Source: Gemmataceae bacterium (lineage in GTDB: Bacteria > Planctomycetota > Planctomycetia > Gemmatales > Gemmataceae). From it: a DNA stretch of 64,000 bases. The notes under the pieces were generated by a model. That model was not told where the DNA came from. It did no database searches and saw nothing but the letters and a program-made list of their open reading frames with translations. Within the stretch, counting starts at the first letter, position 1; each line of letters starts with the position of its first letter. A program made the position numbers and the translations under genes. Positions 50,064-58,886 of this stretch are shown here, piece after piece. The DNA lies in the NCBI GenBank assembly GCA_901538445.1, contig LR594584.1, positions 4,371,006-4,435,005 on the forward strand, in the 5' to 3' direction.

Positions 50064-51226
50064 CACTCGATCCCGAGCATGAGGCAGTTGAGCCCGCTAC
50101 CGATGCCGAGGAACCCGACGGTGTCGCCGGGCTTGAGGAACTCGCGCTCCTCGGCCAGCGCCGCGGTCAGCGGCAGCGACACCGTGCCCATGTTGCCGAG
50201 GAACTCGAACGTGCTGAAGGTCTTCTCGGCCGGGATGGCGAACGCCTTGAGCATTGCGGCCTGGTGCCCGGCCCCGACCTGGTGGCAGATCACCTTGTCG
50301 AGGTGGTCGTTCTGCCACGCGAACTTGGTGAGGAACTTCTTCCACGTCCGCAGGCCGACGTCCACGCCGTACTTGAGCACCTCGCCGGCGTGCGTCTCCA
50401 TGAACGGCACCATGACGTGCCGCAGGCCGAGGTCGATGCCCTTCTGGCCGAGGTCGATGCCCTTCTGGCCGAGGTCGATGCCCCGCTGGACGAGCGACTT
50501 CGCCTGGTGCCCGAACACCCGCTCGACCGCGCTCACGGCGGTCGGCATCAGCGACTTCACGCCCCACCGGCACAGCGAGTGGTGCTCGGGGGCGTTCTGC
50601 GTCACCCCGCCGAGCAGCTTCCGCCGCTTCTCGCGGGAGAACTCCTCGCCCACCACCAGCACCGCCACCGCCCCGGACCCGCCGGTGAGCGTGGCGATCG
50701 ACTCGCGGAAGAACTCGACCGACTTCGACCGCACCATCTGGTCGATGACGTTCTCGTTGATCTCGCGGGCCGTCTCGGCCGACACCACCAGCCCCGCACG
50801 GGCCTGCCCGAGTTCTATCCGGTTGGCGACCTCGACGATGCCGTTGAGGACGCCCAGGCAGGCGTTGCTCAGGTCGTAGATCGCGGCGTCCGGGTTGATC
50901 TTCAACTCGTGGGCGACGGCGCACGCGGTCGCCGGCTCGTACTGCTCGCGGCACACGCCGGCGTAGATGAGCACGTCCACGTCGGCGGGCGAGAAGTCGG
51001 CGGCGGCGAGCGCCTTCTTCGCGGCGGCCGCGGCCCCCTGCGACACCGGATATCCCGGCTCCCACCACCGCCGCTCGCTGATGCCCGTGAGCAACTCCAA
51101 CTGCCCCGGGCTCATGTTCAGCGCCTGGTACACCGGCGCGATGCGGGACTCGAGTTCGGAGGTCGAGACGACCACGGGGGCGAGTTCGTAGCCGATCGCT
51201 TCGAGGTGGACCCGGTTGTACTTCAT
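50060..51226 (-). CDS. oleA: OleA-like thiolase-superfamily acyl-CoA condensing enzyme
   Basis: 388 aa. Thiolase/KASIII fold with catalytic Cys123 in YDLSNACLGVLNGIVE, His in VICHQVGAGH, and Asn in GIGSGLNCLMLG. The early block SPGQLELLTGISERRWWEPG and ALAAADFSPADVDVLIYAGV is typical of OleA rather than FabH. OleA joins two fatty acyl-CoAs head to head to give a 2-alkyl-3-keto acid, the first step of long-chain olefin synthesis. Residues about 246-267 hold three copies of the heptad GIDLGQK. ATG 51226 is used. It lies just downstream of the PUFA-type synthase, separated by a small hairpin. Confidence 0.92.
   Translation of the reverse strand: MKYNRVHLEAIGYELAPVVVSTSELESRIAPVYQALNMSPGQLELLTGISERRWWEPGYPVSQGAAAAAKKALAAADFSPADVDVLIYAGVCREQYEPATACAVAHELKINPDAAIYDLSNACLGVLNGIVEVANRIELGQARAGLVVSAETAREINENVIDQMVRSKSVEFFRESIATLTGGSGAVAVLVVGEEFSREKRRKLLGGVTQNAPEHHSLCRWGVKSLMPTAVSAVERVFGHQAKSLVQRGIDLGQKGIDLGQKGIDLGLRHVMVPFMETHAGEVLKYGVDVGLRTWKKFLTKFAWQNDHLDKVICHQVGAGHQAAMLKAFAIPAEKTFSTFEFLGNMGTVSLPLTAALAEEREFLKPGDTVGFLGIGSGLNCLMLGIEW
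50425..50487. repeat. Three tandem 21-bp units inside oleA
   Basis: Units of GGCCGAGGTCGATGCCCTTC plus one base repeat at 50425, 50446 and 50467, the third with two changes. They encode a repeated seven-residue peptide and keep the frame. Confidence 0.9.
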
Positions 51227-51260
51227 GCCAGTCCTGCGCGTCGGTAACCGCGGGGCTTGG

Positions 51261-51283
51261 GGGACACGGGCCTCCGGCCCGTG
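51261..51283. repeat. Small hairpin between the synthase gene and oleA
   Basis: Perfect 10-bp stem GACACGGGCC/GGCCCGTGTC with a three-base loop, in the 98-bp gap between the synthase stop (51325) and the oleA start. It could be an attenuator, an mRNA-processing site or an intergenic palindrome. Confidence 0.5.
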
Positions 51284-51324
51284 TCGGGCGTGCCCGGGAC
51301 CATCAGGATACGGATTCGGCGGCC

Positions 51325-54300
51325 CTACTCTAGCGTAAAGTCGGTCATCTGGTAGATGACGCGGCCGTCCACAGTCAAGAACCCGTTGGCGGTGATGCGC
51401 CGGCGGTCGTCGTCCACCGCGGTCACCTCCAGCACGACCGTCACTTCCCGGTCGGTCGGCAGCACCTGCCCGCGGTACACCCACGAGTGCGGCCGGTTCA
51501 CCCCGACCGTCTGGAACCCGTCCGGCGGCACGATCTGCCACCGCCGCCACGCGACGTACTTGAGCAGTTGGAGGAACGACTCCAGCCCCAGCGACCCGGG
51601 CCACACCGGGTCCTGGTAGAAGTGGGCCTTGAAGAACCAGAACCCCGGGTCAACGGTGATCTTGCCGACGATCAGCCCGAGCCCGGCGGCCCCGCCCTTG
51701 GGGAGGTACGCCTCGATCCGGTCCACCATGCGGAGCATCGCGCCCGGGAACGGCGCGGTACCGGGGAGGCGGTCGGTCTCGGCGTGCGCCAACTCGCTTT
51801 CTGTCGGGAACGGCACCTTCGCGTCGCGGATGCCGACCTGGTTCGCGAGCGCCGCCTTCGTGAAGAACCCGAAGTACGTCGTCCCCTCGTACACCACCCC
51901 GGCCGCGTCCCGCACCTTCATGTCGTAGTGCTGGATCACCATCCCCGCCGACCGCGACACGCTCGTCATCTTCACGTTCATCGTCAGCAGGCCGGTCCGC
52001 GGCGTGACCGCCCGGTGCTGCACGGCCTTGCCGCCGAGGTTGCGGAACGACAGGTCGTCCGGGCTGGTGAGGGCGGACCCGCAGTACGCCGCGAGCCACC
52101 CGCACGGCTGGAGGGCTATCTCCAACAGGACGGCGAACGGCATCCGCTCGCCGCGGTTCTCGCGGAAGTACCACGCGTCGGCCGGCACCCGGTACTCGGT
52201 CTCGCACGCGGCCCCGGCCTTCATCTCGAACGGCGCGCCGGTGACCTCCGTCACACAGTCGAGGAACTGGAACGGCGGGCCGGGGAGCCGGGCGATCACG
52301 CGGCCCGTCCCCTCATCGAACACCCTGTACGGCTCGCCGAACCCCTCCGACGGGTTGCCGTTCGAGTACGCGAGGATCTTCGCGCGGTCGTAGATGGGCG
52401 GCTTACGGCGCGCCTGGGGCGCGACCACCTTGGAGTCGCGGCGGCCGGACCAGCACCGCTCCAGCTTCTCACGGGTCAGCCCCGACATGCGGAGCGTCAT
52501 GTTCGTGATCTCAACGATCGGCTTGCCGTCGGCGTACATCAGCGCGTCGGCGATGCAGAACGGCGCGCCGGAGCCGTCGGCGTAGCCGAGTTCTTTCACC
52601 ATCACCTCGTAGGTCACGGTCTTCGTCGACGCGAGCACCTGCCCGCGGCACTTGAGCCGGCTGTCCACGCCCGGCACCGGCTCGCACACCACCTCGCCGG
52701 CCTCGCCGACCCACCCGGCCCGCATCAGCAGGACGCGCAGCGTGTGCAGGCAGCACTCGTACATGAGTGTGCCGGGCATCACCATGTCGTCCACGAAGTG
52801 GCAGGTGAGGAACCAGTCGTCGGGGTGGATGTCGAACTCGGCCCGCACGAACCCGATCCCAAACCGTCCCCCCGCGGGGTCGATCAGCGGCACGCGGTCC
52901 ACGAGCCGGAGCATGCCGCCCGGGAGCGTCGCCGGGGTGCGGAGCGGCAGGTGCGCGAACTCGGGGCCGAACGCGGTCGCGAGGTCGCCGGCCCTGAGCG
53001 CGTCCACCTGAGCGGCCGACAGCGAGCACTCGCGCTGCGGCACGAGGTCGCGCCAGTCGCCCGGCCGCTTGCCGGGGAGGCGCTTCTTGTCGAGCGCCGT
53101 CTGCACGATGCCCCTGCCGGCCGCGAGCGCCGCGGCGGTGAAGAACCCGGCCACCCCGTTCCGCATCCGGATGAACGGCTCGCCGTTGATGGTGCCGTCG
53201 AACCGGAACCGGAAGATCCACGAGTCGCCCTGCTTGACGAACTCGTCGATGTGGATGTCGTACACCACCGTTTCGCCGAGTTGCGGCAGCCCGCGCTGGA
53301 AGCTGACGACCGCGTCGAGGAGGCGGTACACGGCGAGCCCGCGGGTCTGGAAGTCGATGCCGAGGTAGCCCGAGAGGAACAGGTCGGCCTGCCCGGCCTC
53401 GACCGAGATGGCGGTCGGGATGCGGCCGGCTTCGAGGTACCACCGGTCGGCCCGAACGGCGTGCTCCGTGACCACGCGGCCGCGGGTCATCGACAGCGGC
53501 TCGCCCTCGATCAGCGGGATGCGGTCCACGAGTTGGAGCGGCCCGTCGGGGAGCCGCACGCGGGTGGGGAACGTGTCCACCTCGGCGAACCTCGGCCCGA
53601 GCGCGTCGGCGACCTTGCCCGCGGCGAAGGCGCAGCACTGCTCGTAAGTGAGCGCCCGCGGGACGCCGTCTCCGGTCGGCGGAACCGGGGCGCGTGGAGC
53701 GGGTGGGGGTGCCGCTGGCGCAACGGGCGCGAACGCAACGCGCCCCAGTTGCCCGGAGCGGGCGAGGGCCTCGGCGAGTTGCACCTGCATCTGCACGATG
53801 CGGCCGGCGGTCTCGATGAACCCACGGTTCACGCGGAGGAACGCCTCCTGCGCCTGCATCGCGAGCGTCTGCACGTTCGCGGCCGCCTCGGCGAGCCCCA
53901 CGGGTACGGGCCGCGCCGCGACCGGTGCGGGCAATGGAACCGACGCGGTCAGCGTCACCCGTTGCGACGCCGGGGCGTGATGGATGGTCGCCGCCGGCAG
54001 GTGGACCGCGACGGGCGGCGACGGCGGGGCCGCCGGGACCGCGTCGGGTGCCCGGAACCGCGTCGGCGGCGTGACCGCGAGCGGGTCGATGTCGGACCGG
54101 ACCGTCGGGTCGTAGATGGGCATCGGGGCCGGCGTCGAGACGAACACCGGCTGCGGGGTGGGCACGATGATCGGCGTCGGCATCGGCGTCGAGATCGTGC
54201 TCGGGTCCAGATCGGGCGGCACCGGCGGCGGGGGCGGGACCGCGGCCCACGCGCCGCCGACCGGGACGACGAGTTCCTTGCGCGCGAGGGCCGCGGGGTC

Positions 54301-57300
54301 CTGGTGCCCGGCGCAGAGCGACTCCTGACCGTACAGCGCCCCGAGGTTCACCGGGAACCGCTCGGCGGCGAGGTGCGCGACGAGCCGCAGCACCTGCGAC
54401 GCGGCGTCCTGCCGGGCGGCGTGGGCGGCCCGCGCGAGGTGCGGGCGGTCGCCCAGGACCGCGTCGATCATCCGCACGCACGAGTTCCCCGGCCCGACCT
54501 CGACGAACGCCCGCACCCCGTCGCGGTACGCCGCGTTCACGACCGCGGGCACGTCGATGGTGGCGAGCAGCCCCGCGGTGATCGAGTCGGCGCACGCCCT
54601 CTCGGTCGGCTTGTACGCCCGGCCCCAGGCCCCACTGTAAATGGCGACGCCGGCCGGCGGGGTGACCGGCAGCGTGTGCAGCTCGCGGTACGGGATCTCG
54701 ACGGTGCGGCCGGCCTCGCAGTGCGCCAGCGTGACGCCCCGGAGCGCGGTCACCGACTTGCCGAGGACGACCGCGAGCTTCTCGACGTCGGCCCGCACCC
54801 CCCCGATCACGCACTCGGCGGGCGTGTTGACGATGAGCAGGTACGCCCGGAGCCCGGGGCGGAGCACCGCGAGCACGTCGTCGGCCGGCACCCCCACAAC
54901 GCCGATCACCCAGTCCACGTCCTCGTCGGCCGGCACGGCCCAGTACCGGCGGGCCGCGTCGTAGGGCGGCGCGAGGTCCGACGCGAACAGCGTGGACTGC
55001 TGCATCCGCCGGAACATCAGGTCGCGGCCCTGCCACGCCCGGACCCCGAACAGCCCGGCCGATTCGCCCAGGCTCAGGCCGACCATCGCGTCGCACCGCA
55101 CGCCCAGTGACGCCACGATGTCGCTCACGAGCGAACCGACCGTGACCTGCCCGAACATCAGCTCGCGGGCCGGGGCCTCCAGCGCCCGGCCGGTCCAGAA
55201 GTGGTCCGGCGCGAACTGACTGCGGAGGCACTCGTTCTCGGCCTGCTGGCGGCGGAGCGCCGCGGGCCACTGCGCGGAGAGGTCGCGGCCCATGCCGTCG
55301 AACTGGTTCCCGGACCCGGGGAACACGAGCGCGACCTTCCCCTTCGGGCCGAGCGGCTGCGGGGCGTAGAACACGCGGTCCCGGAGCGCCGGCTTCGCGG
55401 TCGCGGGGAACGGCGCGTCCGGGTCCGCGGCCAGGGCCTCGCGGGCGAACGCGAGCTGCTCGTGCAGCTCGCCCGTCGAGCGGGCGACGAGGGCGACCGC
55501 GAGCGGCCGGACCCGGTTCGGGGGCGACTCGCGGAACCACTCGCGGGCCACCGCCTCGACGTTCCGCGGGGGCCGGGGCGGCCCGGTCATGGTCAGCGGC
55601 GTGTCGAGCGAGGAGCGGGCGACGGCGGCCGGCGACGCCTCCGGGGCGACCCGCGCCACGAAATCGGCGAGGCGGGCCAGGCCCGCGGCGAGCGCCGGCG
55701 GCGTGTCGCCGTCCACGACGAACACCCCCTCGTTCCGCGCGCCGAGCGGCTGCGCGTACTCGGGGCCGGTTGCGAGGTCGGCCGGCTTCTTCGCGTGCTC
55801 TTCGAGCAGGATGGCGAAGTGGGTGCCGTCGGCCCCGGACGCCGTCACGAGCGCCCGCCGCGGCTTCTCGTCGCGGTCCCGCAGCCAGTACCGGGCCGGG
55901 GCGGTGAGGATCTCCTGGTTGAGCGCGACGCACGCTTTGGCCAGCGACGCCGCGGCCGTCGCCGCGCCGGCCTCGCCCACGTCGCGGGCCGCGTCGAACC
56001 GGACCGCGGTGTCGAACGGCTCGCCGGCGTCGCGCTCGGCGCGGGCGCGGGCCGCCTTCGCATCGGCCGCGACGCCGACCCCGCGGACCACCGCATACAC
56101 GCGGTCCCCGTCCCGCTTCGCGTCGTCGAGCCGCTTCAGCACGAACGCGGCCGCGCCCTCGCCGGGGCTCTTCACCTTCCCGGGGAGCACCGTGCGCGGG
56201 TCGCACGCGAGGTCCACGCCGCCGACGATCGCCCGGTCGAGTTCGCCGCACTGGAGGGCGCGGACGCCGAGTTCCAGCGCCCGCGCCGCCGAGCCCTCCT
56301 CGCTGCACACGGTGTGGCTCGGGCCGCCGACGTGGAACGTCCGCGCGATCCGGCTCGCGGCGATGCTCCCGAGTGCGCCCATCACGCGGTTCGCGGACAG
56401 CGGCGGCGACGCGGCGGCCGGCGAGCCCTCGGGGTTCGACAGCGCCGCCCACCGGAGGTGGTAGTTCGTGGTGTTCGGGTCGAGCCCGAGGCCGACGAAC
56501 ACGCCGGTCGTCGGCGCGTCGCCGGCGTTGAGCTTTACCCCGGTGCGGCAGTCGTCCAGAGCCGCGGCCGCGACCTGGAGCATGAGCAACTGCTGCGGCA
56601 GCGTCTCCTCGAGTTCCTTCGGCGGGATGCGGAACCGGTCGATCGGCACGGCCAGCGACTCGATGCCGAACCCGGGCGGCGACACGGCGCTCGCGAGCCG
56701 CCACCCGTTGAGCTTGGGCACCTGCTGTGGTGCGTCGCCCGACAGGGCGCGCTCCTGGAACGCCCGCAGGGTGTCCGACGGGCCGAAGTGCGCGCCGATG
56801 CCGACGACGGCCACCGGCACCGCCGCGGCCGGTTGCCCCGGCGGCTTCCACTTCGCTTCGTGGACCCGCAGGGCCTTCGGGGCGACCGCGAACTGCTTCG
56901 GCTTCGGGGCCGGCGCGCCGGTCCACTCCTCGACGAGCAGGTGCGCGTTCACGCCGCCGAAGCCGAACCCGCTGACCGCCGCGCGGCGCGGGTCGCCGCC
57001 GGCGCGCCGCTCCCACTTCTCGGCGTTGCCGAGGACGCGGAACGGGCCGCCCTTGTACTTCAGGCCGGCCGCCGGGGTGCCGAAGTTCGCCTGCGGCGGG
57101 AGCGTCTCGTTCTTGATCGCGAGCAGCACCTTCGCGAGCGCCGCGGCCCCGGCCCCGGTGAGCAGGTGCCCGACGGTGGACTTCACCGAGCCGATCGTGC
57201 ACTGCCCGGCCTTCCAGCCGGTGTCGCCCCACAACTCCCGGAGGCTGTCGAACTCGATGGCGTCGCCGACGGGCGTGCCGGTCGCGTGGCACTCGATGAG

Positions 57301-58236
57301 GTCGGCGTGCGTCGGGTCCCACTCGGCCGTCTCGTACGCCCGCCGCATCGCCCGGAGTTGCCCCTCCTTGGCCGGCGCGAGGAGGTTGCCGTGCATGTCG
57401 TTCGACAGGCCGACGCCGGCGATCGTCGCGAGGATTGTGTCGCCGTGCTTGAGCGCGTCGCTCAGCCGCTTCAGCACGAAGACGCCCGCCCCCTCGCCGA
57501 CCATGAGGCCGTCGGCCCCGGCATCGAACGGGCGGCACCGGCCGCCGGCCGACAGCGCCCGGAGCTGCGCGAACCCCATCTGCGTGTACTGGCAGTCGGG
57601 CCGCGAGCACCCGCCGGCGAGCATCGCGTCGGCCCGGCCGGCCATGAGTTCGTCCGCCGCGAGCTTGATCGCGTACAGCGACGACGCGCACGCCGCGTCG
57701 AGGGTGTAGCTGCCGAGACCGAGCCGCAGGCCGCGGGCGAGCAGCCCGGCGGGCAGCCCGGCGACGTACCGGTTCAGCGGGTGCGTCGCGGCCCCCGGCG
57801 GGAGCCCGACCTTCGGGCCGAGGACCTCGCGGCACAGGTCCGACGAGCCGTCGGTCGGCAGGCAGATGTTGCCGAGGACGACGCCGACGCGGGACCGGTC
57901 GAGCTTCTCGGTGCGGGCGTCGCGGAACGCGCGGTTGCCGACGTCGAGCACGAGCTGGAACAGCGGGTCGAGCTGGCCGACGAGCGCGAGGTCGAGGTCG
58001 AGGTCCGCGAGGTCGGGCGCGAACGGGTCGAGGTAGTACCCGCGGGTGGAGTACACCGCGTCGGGGTGCGGCACCCGCGGGTCGGTGCAGCGGCCGGCCG
58101 GGAGCACCCACCGGTCGGCGGGCACCTCGCGGGAGCAGTCCTCCGCCGCGGCGACGCCGGCCCAGAACCGGCCGAGGTCGGCCCCGCTCCCCGGGAACCG
58201 GCCCGCGACGGACACGATGGCAATGCGGTCAGTCAT
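51325..58236 (-). CDS. Polyunsaturated-fatty-acid-type synthase, KS-CLF-AT-DH array
   Basis: 2303 aa. KS domain at residues 3-440 (active Cys near 182 in DAACASSLYAIK; ECHATGT; GHLLTGAGAAA; GFGFGGVNAHLLVEE). A second KS-like domain of chain-length-factor type spans about 470-810 and lacks the standard Cys context (SHTVCSEEGSAA). An acyltransferase follows at about 965-1305 (FPGSGNQFDG; GLSLGES near 1054). After a Pro/Ala linker come four hot-dog DH/FabA-like repeats (about 1530-2300) with HFVDDMVMPGTLMYECCLH and HFYQDPVWPGSLGLESFLQ. This is the PfaC layout (KS-CLF-DH-DH) with an AT inserted after the CLF as in PUFA synthase subunit B; the usual ER is missing. It would extend and dehydrate an acyl chain carried on the ACP of the neighbouring subunit. 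Confidence 0.92.
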   Translation of the reverse strand: MTDRIAIVSVAGRFPGSGADLGRFWAGVAAAEDCSREVPADRWVLPAGRCTDPRVPHPDAVYSTRGYYLDPFAPDLADLDLDLALVGQLDPLFQLVLDVGNRAFRDARTEKLDRSRVGVVLGNICLPTDGSSDLCREVLGPKVGLPPGAATHPLNRYVAGLPAGLLARGLRLGLGSYTLDAACASSLYAIKLAADELMAGRADAMLAGGCSRPDCQYTQMGFAQLRALSAGGRCRPFDAGADGLMVGEGAGVFVLKRLSDALKHGDTILATIAGVGLSNDMHGNLLAPAKEGQLRAMRRAYETAEWDPTHADLIECHATGTPVGDAIEFDSLRELWGDTGWKAGQCTIGSVKSTVGHLLTGAGAAALAKVLLAIKNETLPPQANFGTPAAGLKYKGGPFRVLGNAEKWERRAGGDPRRAAVSGFGFGGVNAHLLVEEWTGAPAPKPKQFAVAPKALRVHEAKWKPPGQPAAAVPVAVVGIGAHFGPSDTLRAFQERALSGDAPQQVPKLNGWRLASAVSPPGFGIESLAVPIDRFRIPPKELEETLPQQLLMLQVAAAALDDCRTGVKLNAGDAPTTGVFVGLGLDPNTTNYHLRWAALSNPEGSPAAASPPLSANRVMGALGSIAASRIARTFHVGGPSHTVCSEEGSAARALELGVRALQCGELDRAIVGGVDLACDPRTVLPGKVKSPGEGAAAFVLKRLDDAKRDGDRVYAVVRGVGVAADAKAARARAERDAGEPFDTAVRFDAARDVGEAGAATAAASLAKACVALNQEILTAPARYWLRDRDEKPRRALVTASGADGTHFAILLEEHAKKPADLATGPEYAQPLGARNEGVFVVDGDTPPALAAGLARLADFVARVAPEASPAAVARSSLDTPLTMTGPPRPPRNVEAVAREWFRESPPNRVRPLAVALVARSTGELHEQLAFAREALAADPDAPFPATAKPALRDRVFYAPQPLGPKGKVALVFPGSGNQFDGMGRDLSAQWPAALRRQQAENECLRSQFAPDHFWTGRALEAPARELMFGQVTVGSLVSDIVASLGVRCDAMVGLSLGESAGLFGVRAWQGRDLMFRRMQQSTLFASDLAPPYDAARRYWAVPADEDVDWVIGVVGVPADDVLAVLRPGLRAYLLIVNTPAECVIGGVRADVEKLAVVLGKSVTALRGVTLAHCEAGRTVEIPYRELHTLPVTPPAGVAIYSGAWGRAYKPTERACADSITAGLLATIDVPAVVNAAYRDGVRAFVEVGPGNSCVRMIDAVLGDRPHLARAAHAARQDAASQVLRLVAHLAAERFPVNLGALYGQESLCAGHQDPAALARKELVVPVGGAWAAVPPPPPVPPDLDPSTISTPMPTPIIVPTPQPVFVSTPAPMPIYDPTVRSDIDPLAVTPPTRFRAPDAVPAAPPSPPVAVHLPAATIHHAPASQRVTLTASVPLPAPVAARPVPVGLAEAAANVQTLAMQAQEAFLRVNRGFIETAGRIVQMQVQLAEALARSGQLGRVAFAPVAPAAPPPAPRAPVPPTGDGVPRALTYEQCCAFAAGKVADALGPRFAEVDTFPTRVRLPDGPLQLVDRIPLIEGEPLSMTRGRVVTEHAVRADRWYLEAGRIPTAISVEAGQADLFLSGYLGIDFQTRGLAVYRLLDAVVSFQRGLPQLGETVVYDIHIDEFVKQGDSWIFRFRFDGTINGEPFIRMRNGVAGFFTAAALAAGRGIVQTALDKKRLPGKRPGDWRDLVPQRECSLSAAQVDALRAGDLATAFGPEFAHLPLRTPATLPGGMLRLVDRVPLIDPAGGRFGIGFVRAEFDIHPDDWFLTCHFVDDMVMPGTLMYECCLHTLRVLLMRAGWVGEAGEVVCEPVPGVDSRLKCRGQVLASTKTVTYEVMVKELGYADGSGAPFCIADALMYADGKPIVEITNMTLRMSGLTREKLERCWSGRRDSKVVAPQARRKPPIYDRAKILAYSNGNPSEGFGEPYRVFDEGTGRVIARLPGPPFQFLDCVTEVTGAPFEMKAGAACETEYRVPADAWYFRENRGERMPFAVLLEIALQPCGWLAAYCGSALTSPDDLSFRNLGGKAVQHRAVTPRTGLLTMNVKMTSVSRSAGMVIQHYDMKVRDAAGVVYEGTTYFGFFTKAALANQVGIRDAKVPFPTESELAHAETDRLPGTAPFPGAMLRMVDRIEAYLPKGGAAGLGLIVGKITVDPGFWFFKAHFYQDPVWPGSLGLESFLQLLKYVAWRRWQIVPPDGFQTVGVNRPHSWVYRGQVLPTDREVTVVLEVTAVDDDRRRITANGFLTVDGRVIYQMTDFTLE

Positions 58237-58299
58237 TCGAAGAGTGCTTAGTGTTTAGTGTTTCGAGGTGGCTGGCCGCCGGAGTGTGGTAGAATTGTC

Positions 58300-58480
58300 G
58301 CGGGAGAATGGTTCTGGCGCGGACGGGGGGAGGGGTCTCCAGAATCATCCAGAGGCACCAGAACCATCGCCAACTCCCCAGAACCACCACCAACTCTCCA
58401 GAACCACCACCAACTCTCCAGAACCATCGCCGACGTTCCAGAACCATCCTTCCGTTGACGCAACGTTCGCCGCCCGTACC
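58300..58480 (+). repeat. 20-bp ladder element, copy C
   Basis: Four exact 20-bp units GAACCATCGCCAACTCCCCA and variants start at 58361, 58381, 58401 and 58421, preceded by two less regular ones. The conserved leader GAATGGTTCTGG plus GGACGGGGGGAGGGG lies ahead, and a TAGAAT box is at 58290-58295. It lies between the two synthase genes, oriented opposite to them. Confidence 0.8.
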
Positions 58481-58570
58481 TCCCTCAAACCACCTCGTCA
58501 CATCCGCTCTGCGGTGGGACGAGGGGTGATGGGCGACGCATCTTCGGGCGCCCCGCGACCTCTCGTCTTG

Positions 58571-58848
58571 CCCTCTCCGCTTGCGGGAGAGGGTGGCCGT
58601 GCTTCGCGGCGGGTGAGGGGTACGGCCCCATCGCGCTCAAGATAAGACCGGGGGCCCCCCTGGGACCGCGGGCGTCCCGCCCGCTCTGTGGTGTTCCCAA
58701 GCAGCGGGCGGGACGCCCGCGGTCCCAGGGTGCGACTGGTCCCCCCTAACTTGAGTGCTATGGGGGTACGGCCCCCGCACCTCATCAGGTTCTACCCCTC
58801 ACCCGCCGCTCGAAGACTCGCGGCACCCTCTCCCGCTAAGGGAGAGGG
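58571..58848. repeat. Third copy of the ~133-bp palindromic element, split by an insertion
   Basis: The outer arms 58571-58593 and 58826-58848 match those at 22014-22146 and 47797-47932. The inner part is interrupted by 146 bp (58630-58775); subtracting it leaves 132 bp, the size of the intact copies. It lies in the 650-bp gap between the two synthase genes. Confidence 0.82.
58630..58765. mobile_element. MITE-like inverted-repeat insertion
   Basis: About 136 bp. A perfect 28-bp inverted repeat (58658-58685 with 58703-58730) forms the centre. The outer ends, ATCGCGCTCAAGATA and the reverse of TAACTTGAGTGCTAT, are near-matched terminal repeats. A 10-bp direct repeat GTACGGCCCC flanks it (58620-58629 and 58766-58775), as a target duplication would. 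No coding sequence is inside, so mobility would need a transposase elsewhere. Confidence 0.6.
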
Positions 58849-58886
58849 GAAAAACTCCCGCGCCGCTCGCCGCACGCGATCCGGTG

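Noticed and set aside
52511-58111. Very long open frame in another minus-strand frame inside the synthase gene
   Set aside because: It shows only Arg/Gly/Pro/Ala-rich sequence with no motifs, while the main frame carries KS, CLF, AT and DH motifs throughout.
58630-58765. Considered as a full insertion sequence
   Set aside because: It is only about 136 bp with no open frame for a transposase, so at most a MITE-like unit.
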